A DNA stretch of 64,000 nucleotides from Isoetes taiwanensis (taxonomy: Eukaryota > Streptophyta > Lycopodiopsida > Isoetales > Isoetaceae), in contig JAJEKV010000061.1 in assembly GCA_021234155.1 (NCBI GenBank), forward strand, positions 2,877,950 to 2,941,949. Reading direction: 5' to 3'. Under the pieces are notes generated by a model. The model was not told where the DNA came from, did no database searches, and saw only the letters and a program-made list of their open reading frames with translations. Within the stretch, counting starts at the first letter, position 1. Every line of letters starts with the position of its first letter. A program made the translations under genes and the position numbers. Below are positions 21,614 to 35,298 of the stretch, one piece after another.

Positions 21614-23132
21614 CTGTAAACATGTCACAAATTACTTGCCCATGCTTAAACTAGGACATCAATCTTTTGTGCTCCTAATCCAACCTAGAGTTCTAGTAAA
21701 CAAGCATATAGTCTTTTCTTTAGCCAAAATTTTGAACTCGGCTTAGGACATGATCAAAAGCGAAAAGGATCTGTTAGATTTACAAGAAATTTGATGAATG
21801 ACTTGAAGAGCGTACGCACGACAACAAATCTGGCATGAATGGACGTCGAATCATTCGAATTCAACCTTGATCTGAGTCTAGAATGAACCCTAATTTTTTT
21901 TCTTCGAATTCTTTGATCCACTTGGCCAAATCTGGTGCATCGTACGAATTTTCAATCCTATCTGCGGGATATCTGTTGCCCAGGAATTTTGAGGGTGCCC
22001 AAGAAGTTTTCAATCCTGGGCACCCCTGATGTAATGAGGGGGCTGCCTAGGAACACAAAATCTTGAAATCCAATTGGTTGAAAAAATTCTAGGGGGGCGG
22101 GCGCAGCTGTGATTTCACCCTAATGGCCCGTTCACTGACAGCAAGCCTTAAATTTGAAATGTTCAGTACCATTCTTGGGGGTCCTAGCCATGCAGAGAAC
22201 GGCTGAATCTTTTTAGACATTCTTAAGAATGGCAAGGGAAAAAATTTACCATTCAATAGAAAAGCTTAGAAAAAAGCTGCCCTTCAATAGAATGGCCGTG
22301 ATTATGAAAAAGAAAAAATTATTGCTTGCATTATATATTTTTCCGTTTATACTTTACAGTTTTATTTGTTATTATTCTTGACCATAATAAACAACATTTG
22401 ATATTCAAACTTTTTAATAATTTCCTCCTCAATAAATGCATTTATTATAATTGGCTAATTGGCAAGGCAAGTAAATGCGAAAAAAAAAACAATAGAACGG
22501 TAAAAATTTCCCTTTCCTTATTTTCTTCTCTTTCCCGCCAAGCATCGAGCTTCTTCATCTGCATGAAATTTGATATGCAGTTTGATCTGAATCCAACCAA
22601 TTCGGCTAATCAGCTTTAAAGCCCACTCAACACAGAAGGAATTTCGAGGCATGTCGTCTCTTGAACATATTGAGATTTTCAATTTTTGAATGGACAACTC
22701 TATTTTTTTGCAAAAAAAATTTCGATTTTCAATGGCACATTTCACATAATGTTTTTCCTTATTTCTTGCATTGGCAATGGCAATGGCAACATGTCAATAT
22801 AAAATATACTACTAAGATTATGAGTTATTTTGGATTTTTTTTGTAGTTATATTTATTAAAAGTTAAAATATATTATCCATAATTTTGATGTTTTTTCCTT
22901 TTCTTCATTTGAGTCCATAGACACTCCAGTTGATCTCCGAGAATACATTCTATCTATTCGTATAATTTTTATAGGTTAAGCTTTGAATGTCTTTAAAAAA
23001 CTTGGATATGCAAAAGAATGGCAGACCAAAAATTTGCCCTTCAAATTGAATGGCAAGTTGAAAAATTGCCCTTAAAAAAACTACTAGAGGTCCCATTCAA
23101 TACTAGAGGTCCCGTTCAAATTAATGCTAGGT
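21614..23132. other. Intergenic, nothing recognised
   Basis: No gene. A 19-20-bp phrase (ACTAGAGGTCCCATTCAAT and a variant) is repeated in tandem at about 23083-23121, just left of the Copia insertion. The very AT-rich part at 22300-22900 gives only spurious short frames. Confidence 0.45.
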
Positions 23133-23137
23133 TCACA
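23133..23137. repeat. Left target-site duplication TCACA
   Basis: Five bases directly outside the first base of LTR A. They match 40374-40378 outside LTR D. Confidence 0.8.
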
Positions 23138-23655
23138 TGAAGATTTTGGAATGATGCAATTCACAACCAGTTTCAATGACACCAACTTAATCTCTAAGCA
23201 ATAGTTTAGAATGGATGCCTAGACAATGAGACAATGAGATAATATCATCAAGCATTAAGAACTAGAAATATTGGAGAACTGAACTTTTCATTGAATAGCC
23301 CGAGCCTGCATCTTCGACCATGCAGCTTAATTCTATTTTACATTCTCATTTATCTTATAGGGCCAGATCCGACTGCTTAGGCTTGGATCCGGCCGCTCAG
23401 GTATCGTGATGCTTCCCGCCTCTGTTGCATTCACTTGCCAGATCCGTCCCCAGCTACATGTCCTTCATATATTTGACCGATGCAACCTTCTAAATCTTTA
23501 ACCATGTACCTTCAAACATTTAACCATTAAATAACATCCAATGGTTAAGCTTCAAAACTTTAATGGTTTAACTCCACAATATGCCTCCAACTATAGCCCT
23601 AGATCTTTCTGTGTAACATTCTCTGTTACAGAATTTAACATGAATATCTTCTACA
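23138..23655 (-). repeat. Copia LTR A (leftmost)
   Basis: 518 bp, TG...CA. It begins TGAAGATTTTGG like LTR D, not TGGAGATTTTGG like the inner LTRs. It lacks 17 bases present in the other three after GCCTAGACAAT. The purine tract on minus (AAAGGGGAA) is adjacent at its right. Confidence 0.9.
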
Positions 23656-23879
23656 TTCCCCTTTCATGTTAACATCCTTTGAGACATGTATCTGTAAAAT
23701 CTTGTCATATATACTGATTTCTCATATGACAAATGGTCTGATATGTTGTTTCATGTTCATATCTTCAGGACAACATTCTGTAACTGTTTATGGCATTTGC
23801 TTCCAGGTTTAACCTGTTGTCTGCCTTTAACATCATACGTTCATATTAGCTAAATCAACTGCTTCAACACTTTAGCTGA

Positions 23880-26800
23880 TTATTCTATTGAACCTTTGTG
23901 ATTTTCTGCTATAGAATCAACCTCTGAAATTCCCAACAATTGTTTAAGTTGCTGGAACTTGAATTCTGACAGACCTTTAGTCAGCACATCTGCTATTTGA
24001 TCATTTGTTGAAACATGTTTTACTGTTATAATTCCCTTGCTCACCATTTCTCAGATAAAGTGCACATGTAACTCTATGTGCTTGGTTCTCTGATGCATCA
24101 CTGGATTCCTGGTAATTGCAATACAACTTAAACTATCTGAAAATAATACTGTAGGAGATGTTTGACAAATTTTAAGTTCATGAAGCAAACGCCTTACCCA
24201 TACAATTTCCTTTGCTGCAAGTGTGGTTGAGTTATAATCCACCTCAGCTGTGGACATAGCTACACTGGACTGTTTTTTGCTTTTCCATACAACTGTACCT
24301 CCTCCTATCATTAAACAAAAACCAAAAGTGGACTTTCTTGTGTCTACATCATTTGCCCAGTCTGCATCAGCAAATCCAATTAGTGTCAAATCCTTGCTAC
24401 TGAATGTGAGACCATGATCTTTTGTGAACTTCAAGTACCTCAGTACTCTCTTTGCTGTTATCCAATGCTGATACCCTGGATTGTTACAAAATCTGCTAAG
24501 AAGACTGACAGCATATGCAACGTCTGGTCTGGTAGAGTTTGAGACAAACAACAAACATCCTATCTTTTCATTAATTCTGCTTCACTCTTCGGGCTCATGT
24601 CATTTGATAGTTTCATCCCTTGAACTATAAGAGTTTTAAAGATATTACAATCTTGCATATGAAATCTCTTCAACATCCCTTCAATATTGTTTGTCTGTGT
24701 GATTTGCAAGATGTTTTTGGACCTGTCCCTGCTGACTTCCATTCCCAAAAACTTTTTCAGCTCACCTAAGTCTGTCATCTTGTATTTGCTGGTCAGAATG
24801 TTTTTGCAATATTCCAAAATTTCAGAATTACTAGACACTAGTATGTTGTCATCTACATATAGAGCAAGGATGCAAAAATCATCTCCCTTGTTTAGAATGC
24901 ACATATTTCCATCATTCAAGAACTTTACAAACCCTTGTTTTTGCAGATACTTGTCTATGCAATTATACCACATTCTGGGTGCTTGTTTTAGCCTATACAC
25001 AGCACGTTTCAATTTCCAGACCATGTCTTCTCCTTTAAGTTCAAACCCCTGAGCTTGTCTCATGTAAACTTCCTCATTAATTTTTGCATTTAGGAATGCT
25101 GTACTTACATCCATATGATGTATTTCCAAATTGTGTGCATTTGCAAAAGCAAGTAAAATTCTGATACTTGTCAACTTTACTATTGGAGAGAAGGTTTCTT
25201 CATAATCTAATCCTTTCTTTTGTGTGAATCCTCATTTATCCCCTTTTTTATTTTGTAAATCCACTTGCTCCCTATAATATTTTTGCCCTCTGGTTTTTCA
25301 ACAACCTCATATGTATGTGTTCTTTGGAAAGCTGACATCTCTTCTTTCATGGCTGCCATCCATTTGTCCGAATTCTCTGAATTTATAGCCTCAACAAAGT
25401 TACTTGGAAGTCCTGGATCAATCAATGCCATAATTTGATGTATATCTATGTCATCATTGTTAAGTCTTTTGCTTTTCCCACTGTCACCCCTGCCATATGC
25501 ATCAGCATCTATTTGCATTCCTTCCTTTAATCTTTCAACTTCTATTTTTCTTTTTCTTCTATTTCTGATTTCTATGTTGTCCTCCTGTGCAAGATCTTCT
25601 CTATTTTCCATTTCTGGTTCTATCTCTGCTTGTTCTTCATCCTCGGAGTTGCTGACCTGTTTACCATCAAGTGCATTATGGTCTTGCTCTGATTGCCCCT
25701 CAAAATCATCATAATTATCTACTTTGTTGGCAGGCTCATCAACCTTTATTTCTGGAATCAGATTTTGCTCTTTGTTTCTGTCCTTGTACACTACAGATTC
25801 ATTAAAAATAATGTCTCTGCTAATGATGATCTGCCTTTTTCCAGATTAAACATTCTGTAGCCTTTGGTATGTTCATCATACCCTACTAAATAACATTTGA
25901 TGGCCCTATCATCAAGTTTCTTTCTAATTTCCTTTGGTACATGAACATACCCTACACAACCAAATGTTTTAAACATGTCATAGGCTGGTCTATGACCATT
26001 CCACATTTCTTCAGGGGTTTTGCCATTAATACTTGATGTTGGAAGCCTATTTTGAATGTACACAACTGTTTTAACAGTTTCATCCCAAAGATAATTTGGC
26101 ATACCTGATTGTTTAAGCATAGATCGAACTGCATCCAAAATGGTCCTGTTCTTCCTTTCTGCTACTCCATTTTGTTGGGGTGTGAGCATGTTAGTTGTCT
26201 TTTGATGCCTGGAGCCCTGCAATATTGGTTAAATTCCCCTGATAAAAATTCTCCTCCTCTGTTAGACCTAATGCACTTAATTTTTCTTCCTGTCTGTCTC
26301 TCAACTTCTTGCTCAAAGATTTTATATGCATTGAATGCCTGATCTTTATGTCTTAAGAGATAAGTTGTGGTTTTCCTCGAAAAATCATCTATAAAGGTGA
26401 TGAAATACCTTTTTCCTGTCATACTAGTTACATTGATTGGGCCACATAAATCTGTATGGATCAAATCCAGAATTCCCTTTGCTCTTTTGTGTGATTTAGA
26501 AAACCTCAACCTGGTATGCTTTCCTAGCAAGCAGCCTTCACAAACAAAATGTTCGTCCTTTTCTTGTGTGCTTGATCATGTACTGAATATTGTTTAAGTG
26601 TGTATGCCCTAATCTTTCATGCCAATTTTTTATTGTAGGAGCTGAGATCAAGTTAATGGAACCATCAGACCTTGCATTGTCAAATGCAAATAGATTGCCA
26701 AGTCTTCTTGCCAAGAATTTTAATTCAGTCTCAAAAAAAATTTTACAATGTGTTTTCTCAAAACACACTTTGTATCCTAAGTCAACAAGCTGACTAACAG

Positions 26801-28104
26801 AAATTAAATTTCTGATAATTGAAGGCACACATAATACATTTCTAAGCTCCACTGGTTTCCCTGAGAGATAAAAAAATTTGAAGCATTCCAGCCAGCTCCA
26901 CCTTTTGCATGCTTCCATTTCCCATTTGCACAAAGCTGGACCCCCTTTTCTCCTTTTCCTTAAGCTTGCTTTCATCCTTTATGACTGATCTTTCAGCTCC
27001 TGAATCTAACACAAGCAAGTCATCCTTAGATTTTGTTTCATTTATAAACAAAGCTTTTAAAATTTCTGGAGCAGTGCTACTTACCTCCACATTTTCGTCC
27101 ATTATTTCTTCTCCTTCAGTTTCTACATTCTTAGCAATGTTAATGGCTGAGGTATTTCTTCCCCTTCCTCTTTCCCTTGGATCAAAGCCTCTTCCTCTTG
27201 CAAAATTCCCTCTAGGATTATCATTTCTGCCCCTGCCTTTAGCATAGTCCTTTGGACTAGAGCAGTTAGCTGCCATATGACCATAACCACTGCAATTGTA
27301 GCATTTATTCTCTTTCACATTCTTTGGACAATTGCTTTTCAAGTGTCCATAACTATTGCACACATAACAAGGGCCAATCTTATTCTTATCAATGTTTTTA
27401 CCTCTGCCCCTTCCAGCAAACAATATTTCAGTTTGTTCATTGGACTCACTAATAAGAGCTTTTTGCTCCAGCTCAGTCTTTACCATTAATCCAGCATTTT
27501 CTCTATTCTTAGCTATGTTTTTGACTAAGGTAGACAAATGCTCATAGTTTGAAAAAGCACGGGCAATGGTCATTACCTGGTGATCTTGAGTGATCATCAC
27601 TCCTGCAGCCTCTAAATCTGCAACCAAGTTATCAAATTTCTGAAAGAACTCAGTGATATTTTCTTTATCATGATATTTCAGGTTTCTTAACTCCATGTCT
27701 AAAACATCCAATTGAGAAAATGTTTTGTTCTCATAAGTAGCAATCAAATACTTCCATATAGCTCTAGGACTCATACCTCTGACCTTTAGAAGTATGCTGG
27801 ATCCTAGCTTAACAGTAATAATACTTTTAGCTTCAATCAATTTTGCTGCTACACTTACCTCTGAACTTACCTCAGTAAGACTTTCATCATCCTTATCCTT
27901 TGCACTTGAACTTGAGGCAGTCGATATAACTGCCTCCTTTCTGCTACTGAGCTGCTCAATCTGCTCAACATCTCCTGTGACATAAGTCCACAGACCTTCC
28001 ACCTCTAACACTTCTTTTATTTTTTCCTTCCACACTTGGAAGCCCCCTGTACCTTTAAACACATCAACAGCACTTAGAAGAGATGCTCCGACTCTAGTTA
28101 ACAT
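23880..28104 (-). pseudogene. Copia copy 1 gag-pol, frameshifted
   Basis: From right to left on minus: gag (26842-28104) with the N-terminal FKGTGGFQVWKEKI region, two CCHC knuckles (CYVCNSYGHLKSNC and CYNCSGYGHMAANC, around residues 246-280) and the protease motif LVLDSGAERSVI; GAG-pre-integrase (26538-26975, NWHERLGHTHLNN); integrase (25791-26530, HTDLCGPI, ITFIDDFSR, PQQNGVAERKNRT); a linker into RT (25207-25791); RT (24560-25174, LYVDDNILV); and RNase H (24051-24554, ADADWANDVDTRKSTFGFC). Breaks include an extra A near 26873, a 17-base deletion at the HNMIIAEQ region, a ~35-base deletion at the RT start, and, only in this copy, a 25-base deletion near 24567. It cannot make a full polyprotein. 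Confidence 0.9.
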
Positions 28105-28123
28105 TTTTCTCCAACCTGGTTAT

Positions 28124-28135
28124 GCTCTGATACCA
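28124..28135 (-). other. Copia copy 1 primer-binding site
   Basis: TGGTATCAGAGC on minus, a perfect match to the plant initiator tRNA-Met 3' end, two bases from the LTR. Equivalent sites are at about 33165-33176 and 39825-39836. Confidence 0.85.
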
Positions 28136-28137
28136 AA

Positions 28138-28672
28138 TGGAGATTTTGGAATGATGCAATTCACAACTAGTTTCAATGACTTCAACTTAATCTCTAAGCA
28201 ATAGTTTAGAATGGATGCCTAGACAATATTTCAACTTAATACATGAGACAATGAGATAATATCATCAAGCATTAAGAACTAGAAATATTGGAGAACTGAA
28301 CATTTCATTGAATAGCCCGAGCCTGCATCTTCGACCATGCAGTTTAATTCTATTTTACATTCTCATTTATCTTATAGGGCCAGATCCGGCCACTTAGGCT
28401 TGGATCCGGCCGCTCAGGTATCGTGATGCTTCCCGCCTCTGTTGCATTCACTTGCCAGATCCGTCCCCAGCTACATGTCCTTCATATATTTGACCGATGC
28501 AACCTTCTAAATCTTTAACCATGTAACTTCAAACATTTAACCATTAAATAACATCCAATGGTTAAGCTTCAAAACTTTAATAGTTTAACTCCACAATATG
28601 CCTCCAACTATAGCCCTAGATCTTTCTGTGTAACATTCTCTGTTACAGGATTTAACATGAATATCTTCTACA
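28138..28672 (-). repeat. Copia LTR B (shared by copies 1 and 2)
   Basis: 535 bp. It serves as the 5' LTR of copy 1 and the 3' LTR of copy 2. Nearly identical to LTR C, differing for example at the AATAGTTTAAC/AATGGTTTAAC position. Confidence 0.9.
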
Positions 28673-28896
28673 TTCCCCTTTCATGTTAACATCCTTTGAG
28701 ACATGTATCTGTAAAATCTTGTCATGTATACTGATTTCTCATATGACAATTGGTCTGATATGTTGTTTCATGTTCATATCTTCAGGACAACATTCTGTAA
28801 CTGTTTATAGCATTTGCTTCCAGGTTTAACCTGCTGTCTGCCTTTAACATCATACGTTCATATTAGCTAAATCAACTGCTTCAACACTTTAGCTGA

Positions 28897-31800
28897 TTAT
28901 TCTATTGAACCTTTGTGATTTTCTGCTATAGAATCAACCTCTGAAATTCCCAACAATTGTTTAAATTTCTGGAACTTGAATTCTGACAGACCTTTAGTCA
29001 GCACATCTGCTATTTGATCATTTGTTGAAACATGTTTTACTGTTATAATTCCCTTGCTCACCATTTCTCGGATAAAGTGCACATGTAACTCTATGTGCTT
29101 GGTTCTCTGATGCATCAGTGGATTCCTGGTAATTGCAATACAACTTAAACTATCCGAAATAATACTGTAGGAGATGTTTGACAAATTTTAAGTTCATGAA
29201 GCAAACGCCTTACCCATACAATTTCCTTTGCTGCAAGTGTGGTTGAGTTATACTCAACCTCAGCTGTGGACATAGCTACACTGGACTATTTTTTGCTTTT
29301 CCATGCAACTGTACCTCCCCCCATCATTAAACAAAAACCAGAAGTGTACTTTCTTGTGTCTACATCATTTGCCCAGTCTGCATCAGCAAATCCAATTAGG
29401 TCAAATCCTTGCTACTGAATGTGAGACCATGATCTTTTGTGAACTTCAAGTACCTCAGTACTCTCTTTGCTGTTATCCAATGCTGATACTCAGGATTGTT
29501 ACAAAATCTGCTAAGAAGACTGACAGCATATGCAATGTCTGGTCTGGTAGAGTTTGAGACAAACAACAAACATCCTATCAATTTCCTATAGGGAACATGA
29601 GTCATTTTCATTAATTCTGCTTCACTCTTCGGGCTCATGTCATTTGATAGTTTCATCCGTTGAACTATAGGAGTTTTAGAGATATTACAATCTTGCATAT
29701 GAAATCTCTTCAACGTCCCTTCAATATTGTTTGTTTGTATGATTTGCAAGATGTTTTTGGACCTGTCCCTGCTGACTTCCATTCCCAAAAACTTTTTCAG
29801 CTCACCTAAGTCTGTCATCTTGTATTTGCTGGTCAGAATGTTTTTGCAATATTCCAAAATTTCAGAATTACTAGACACTAGTATGTTGTCATCTACATAT
29901 AGAGCAAGGATGCAAAAATCATCTCCCTTGTTTAGAATGTACATATTTCCATCATTCAAGAACTTTACAAACCCTTGTTTTTGCAGATACTTGTCTATGC
30001 AATTATACCACATTCTGGGTGCTTGTTTTAGCCTATACACAACACGTTTCAATTTCCAGACCATGTTTTCTCCTTTAAGTTCAAACCCCCTGAGCTTGTC
30101 TCATGTAAACTTCCTCATTAATTTTTGCATTTAGGAATGCTGTACTTACATCCATATGATGTATTTCCAAATTGTGTGCATTTGCAAAAGCAAGTAAAAT
30201 TCTGATACTTGTCAACTTTACTATTGGAGAGAAGGTTTCTTCATAATCTAATCCTTTCTTTTGTGTGAATCCTCATTTATCCCCTTTTTTATTTTGTAAA
30301 TCCACTTGCTCCCTATAATATTTTTGCCCTCTGGTTTTTCAACAACCTCATATGTATGTGTTCTTTGGAAAGCTGACATCTCTTCTTTCATGGCTGCCAT
30401 CCATTTGTCCGAATTCTCTGAATTTATAGCCTCAACAAAGTTACTTGGAAGTCCTGGATCAATCAATGCCATAATTTGATGTATATCTATGTCATCATTG
30501 TTAAGTCTTTTGCTTTTCCCACTGTCACCCCTGCCATATGCATCAGCATCTATTTGCATTCCTTCCTTTAATCTTTCAACTTCTATTTTTCTTTTTCTTC
30601 TATTTCTGATTTCTATGTTGTCCTCCTGTGCAAGATCTTCTCTATTTTCCATTTCTGGTTCTATCTCTGCTTGTTCTTCATCCTCGGAGTTGCTGACCTG
30701 TTTACCATCAAGTGCATTATGGTCTTGCTCTGATTGCCCCTCAAAATCATCATAATTATCTACTTTGTTGGCAGGCTCATCAACCTTTATTTCTGGAATC
30801 AGATTTTGCTCTTTGTTTCTGTCCTTGTACACTACAGATTCATTAAAAATAATGTCTCTGCTAATGATGATCTGCCTTTTTCCAGATTAAACATTCTGTA
30901 GCCTTTGGTATGTTCATCATACCCTACTAAATAACATTTGATGGCCCTATCATCAAGTTTCTTTCTAATTTCCTTTGGTACATGAACATACCCTACACAA
31001 CCAAATGTTTTAAACATGTCATAGGCTGGTCTATGACCATTCCACATTTCTTCAGGGGTTTTGCCATTAATACTTGATGTTGGAAGCCTATTTTGAATGT
31101 ACACAACTGTTTTAACAGTTTCATCCCAAAGATAATTTGGCATACCTGATTGTTTAAGCATAGATCGAACTGCATCCAAAATGGTCCTGTTCTTCCTTTC
31201 TGCTACTCCATTTTGTTGGGGTGTGAGCATGTTAGTTGTCTTTTGATGCCTGGAGCCCTGCAATATTGGTTAAATTCCCCTGATAAAAATTCTCCTCCTC
31301 TGTTAGACCTAATGCACTTAATTTTTCTTCCTGTCTGTCTCTCAACTTCTTGCTCAAAGATTTTATATGCATTGAATGCCTGATCTTTATGTCTTAAGAG
31401 ATAAGTTGTGGTTTTCCTCGAAAAATCATCTATAAAGGTGATGAAATACCTTTTTCCTGTCATACTAGTTACATTGATTGGGCCACATAAATCTGTATGG
31501 ATCAAATCCAGAATTCCCTTTGCTCTTTTGTGTGATTTAGAAAACCTCAACCTGGTATGCTTTCCTAGCAAGCAGCCTTCACAAACAAAATGTTCGTCCT
31601 TTTCTTGTGTGCTTGATCATGTACTGAATATTGTTTAAGTGTGTATGCCCTAATCTTTCATGCCAATTTTTTATTGTAGGAGCTGAGATCAAGTTAATGG
31701 AACCATCAGACCTTGCATTGTCAAATGCAAATAGATTGCCAAGTCTTCTTGCCAAGAATTTTAATTCAGTCTCAAAAAAAATTTTACAATGTGTTTTCTC

Positions 31801-33145
31801 AAAACACACTTTGTATCCTAAGTCAACAAGCTGACTAACAGAAATTAAATTTCTGATAATTGAAGGCACACATAATACATTTCTAAGCTCCACTGGTTTC
31901 CCTGAGAGATAAAAAAATTTGAAGCATTCCAGCCAGCTCCACCTTTTGCATGCTTCCATTTCCCATTTGCACAAAGCTGGACCCCCTTTTCTCCTTTTCC
32001 TTAAGCTTGCTTTCATCCTTTATGACTGATCTTTCAGCTCCTGAATCTAACACAAGCAAGTCATCCTTAGATTTTGTTTCATTTATAAACAAAGCTTTTA
32101 AAATTTCTGGAGCAGTGCTACTTACCTCCACATTTTCGTCCATTATTTCTTCTCCTTCAGTTTCTACATTCTTAGCAATGTTAATGGCTGAGGTATTTCT
32201 TCCCCTTCCTCTTTCCCTTGGATCAAAGCCTCTTCCTCTTGCAAAATTCCCTCTAGGATTATCATTTCTGCCCCTGCCTTTAGCATAGTCCTTTGGACTA
32301 GAGCAGTTAGCTGCCATATGACCATAACCACTGCAATTGTAGCATTTATTCTCTTTCACATTCTTTGGACAATTGCTTTTCAAGTGTCCATAACTATTGC
32401 ACACATAACAAGGGCCAATCTTATTCTTATCAATGTTTTTACCTCTGCCCCTTCCAGCAAACAATATTTCAGTTTGTTCATTGGACTCACTAATAAGAGC
32501 TTTTTGCTCCAGCTCAGTCTTTACCATTAATCCAGCATTTTCTCTATTCTTAGCTATGTTTTTGACTAAGGTAGACAAATGCTCATAGTTTGAAAAAGCA
32601 CGGGCAATGGTCATTACCTGGTGATCTTGAGTGATCATCACTCCTGCAGCCTCTAAATCTGCAACCAAGTTATCAAATTTCTGAAAGAACTCAGTGATAT
32701 TTTCTTTATCATGATATTTCAGGTTTCTTAACTCCATGTCTAAAACATCCAATTGAGAAAATGTTTTGTTCTCATAAGTAGCAATCAAATACTTCCATAT
32801 AGCTCTAGGACTCATACCTCTGACCTTTAGAAGTATGCTGGATCCTAGCTTAACAGTAATAATACTTTTAGCTTCAATCAATTTTGCTGCTACACTTACC
32901 TCTGAACTTACCTCAGTAAGACTTTCATCATCCTTATCCTTTGCACTTGAACTTGAGGCAGTCGATATAACTGCCTCCTTTCTGCTACTGAGCTGCTCAA
33001 TCTGCTCAACATCTCCTGTGACATAAGTCCACAGACCTTCCACCTCTAACACTTCTTTTATTTTTTCCTTCCACACTTGGAAGCCCCCTGTACCTTTAAA
33101 CACATCAACAGCACTTAGAAGAGATGCTCCGACTCTAGTTAACAT
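28897..33145 (-). pseudogene. Copia copy 2 gag-pol, frameshifted
   Basis: Same domain order as copy 1. Right portion: gag 31883-33145, GAG-pre-integrase 31579-32016, integrase 30832-31571 and linker 30248-30832, indistinguishable from copy 1 by eye at a constant 5041-base offset. It shares the extra A, the 17-base and the ~35-base deletions with copy 1. Left portion: RT 29396-30064 with YVDDN and RNase H end 28897-29184, almost identical to copy 3 and not carrying copy 1's 25-base deletion. An extra C near 30090 shifts the RT frame relative to copy 1. Copy 2 is therefore a hybrid of the other two. Confidence 0.9.
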
Positions 33146-33178
33146 TTTTCTCCAACCTGGTTATGCTCTGATACCAAA

Positions 33179-33713
33179 TGGAGATTTTGGAATGATGCAA
33201 TTCACAACTAGTTTCAATGACTTCAACTTAATCTCTAAGCAATAGTTTAGAATGGATGCCTAGACAATATTTCAACTTAATACATGAGACAATGAGATAA
33301 TATCATCAAGCATTAAGAACTAGAAATATTGGAGAACTGAACATTTCATTGAATAGCCCGAGCCTGCATCTTCGACCATGCAGTTTAATTCTATTTTACA
33401 TTCTCATTTATCTTATAGGGCCAGATCCGGCCACTTAGGCTTGGATCCGGCCGCTCAGGTATCGTGATGCTTCCCGCCTCTGTTGCATTCACTTGCCAGA
33501 TCCGTCCCCAGCTACATGTCCTTCATATATTTGACCGATGCAACCTTCTAAATCTTTAACCATGTAACTTCAAACATTTAACCATTAAATAACATCCAAT
33601 GGTTAAGCTTCAAAACTTTAATGGTTTAACTCCACAATATGCCTCCAACTATAGCCCTAGATCTTTCTGTGTAACATTCTCTGTTACAGGATTTAACATG
33701 AATATCTTCTACA
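33179..33713 (-). repeat. Copia LTR C (shared by copies 2 and 3)
   Basis: 535 bp, TGGAGATTTTGG start, 5' LTR of copy 2 and 3' LTR of copy 3. The adjacent primer-binding site for copy 2 is to its left. Confidence 0.9.
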
Positions 33714-35298
33714 TTCCCCTTTCATGTTAACATCCTTTGAGACATGTATCTGTAAAACCTTGTCATATATACTGATTTCTCATATGACAATTGGTCTGAT
33801 ATGTTGTTTCATGTTCATATCTTCAGGACAACATTCTGTAACTGTTTATAGCATTTGCTTCCAGGTTTAACCTGCTGTCTGCCTTTAACATCATACGTTC
33901 ATATTAGCTAAATCAACAGCTTCAATACTTTAGCTGATTATTCTATTGAACCTTTGTGATTTTCTGCTATAGAATCAACCTCTGAAATTCCCAACAATTG
34001 TTTAAATTTCTGGAACTTGAATTCTGACAGACCTTTAGTCAGCACATCTGCTATTTGATCATTTGTTGAAACATGTTTTACTGTTATAATTCCCTTGCTC
34101 ACCATTTCTCGGATAAAGTGCACATGTAACTCTATGTGCTTGGTTCTCTGATGCATCAGTGGATTCCTGGTAATTGCAATACAACTTAAACTATCCGAAA
34201 TAATACTGTAGGAGATGTTTGACAAATTTTAAGTTCATGAAGCAAACGCCTTACCCATACAATTTCCTTTGCTGCAAGTGTGGTTGAGTTATACTCAACC
34301 TCAGCTGTGGACATAGCTACACTGGACTATTTTTTGCTTTTCCATGCAACTGTACCTCCCCCCATCATTAAACAAAAACCAGAAGTGTACTTTCTTGTGT
34401 CTACATCATTTGCCCAGTCTGCATCAGCAAATCCAATTAGGTCAAATCCTTGCTACTGAATGTGAGACCATGATCTTTTGTGAACTTCAAGTACCTCAGT
34501 ACTCTCTTTGCTGTTATCCAATGCTGATACCCAGGATTGTTACAAAATCTGCTAAGAAGACTGACAGCATATGCAATGTCTGGTCTGGTAGAGTTTGAGA
34601 CAAACAACAAACATCCTATCAATTTCCTATAGGGAACATGAGTCATTTTCATTAATTCTGCTTCACTCTTCGGGCTCATGTCATTTGATAGTTTCATCCG
34701 TTGAACTATAGGAGTTTTAGAGATATTACAATCTTGCATATGAAATCTCTTCAACGTCCCTTCAATATTGTTTGTTTGTATGATTTGCAAGATGTTTTTG
34801 GACCTGTCCCTGCTGACTTCCATTCCCAAAAACTTTTTCAGCTCACCTAAGTCTGTCATCTTGTATTTGCTGGTCAGAATGTTTTTGCAATATTCCAAAA
34901 TTTCAGAATTACTAGACACTAGTATGTTGTCATCTACATATAGAGCAAGGATGCAAAAATCATCTCCCTTGTTTAGAATGTACATATTTCCATCATTCAA
35001 GAACTTTACAAACCCTTGTTTTTGCAGATACTTGTCTATGCAATTATACCACATTCTGGGTGCTTGTTTTAGCCTATACACAACACGTTTCAATTTCCAG
35101 ACCATGTTTTCTCCTTTAAGTTCAAACCCCCTGAGCTTGTCTCATGTAAACTTCCTCATTAATTTTTGCATTTAGGAATGCTGTACTTACATCCATATGA
35201 TGTATTTCCAAATTGTGTGCATTTGCAAAAGCAAGTAAAATTCTGATACTTGTCAACTTTACTATTGGAGAGAAGGTTTCTTCATAATCTAATCCTTT

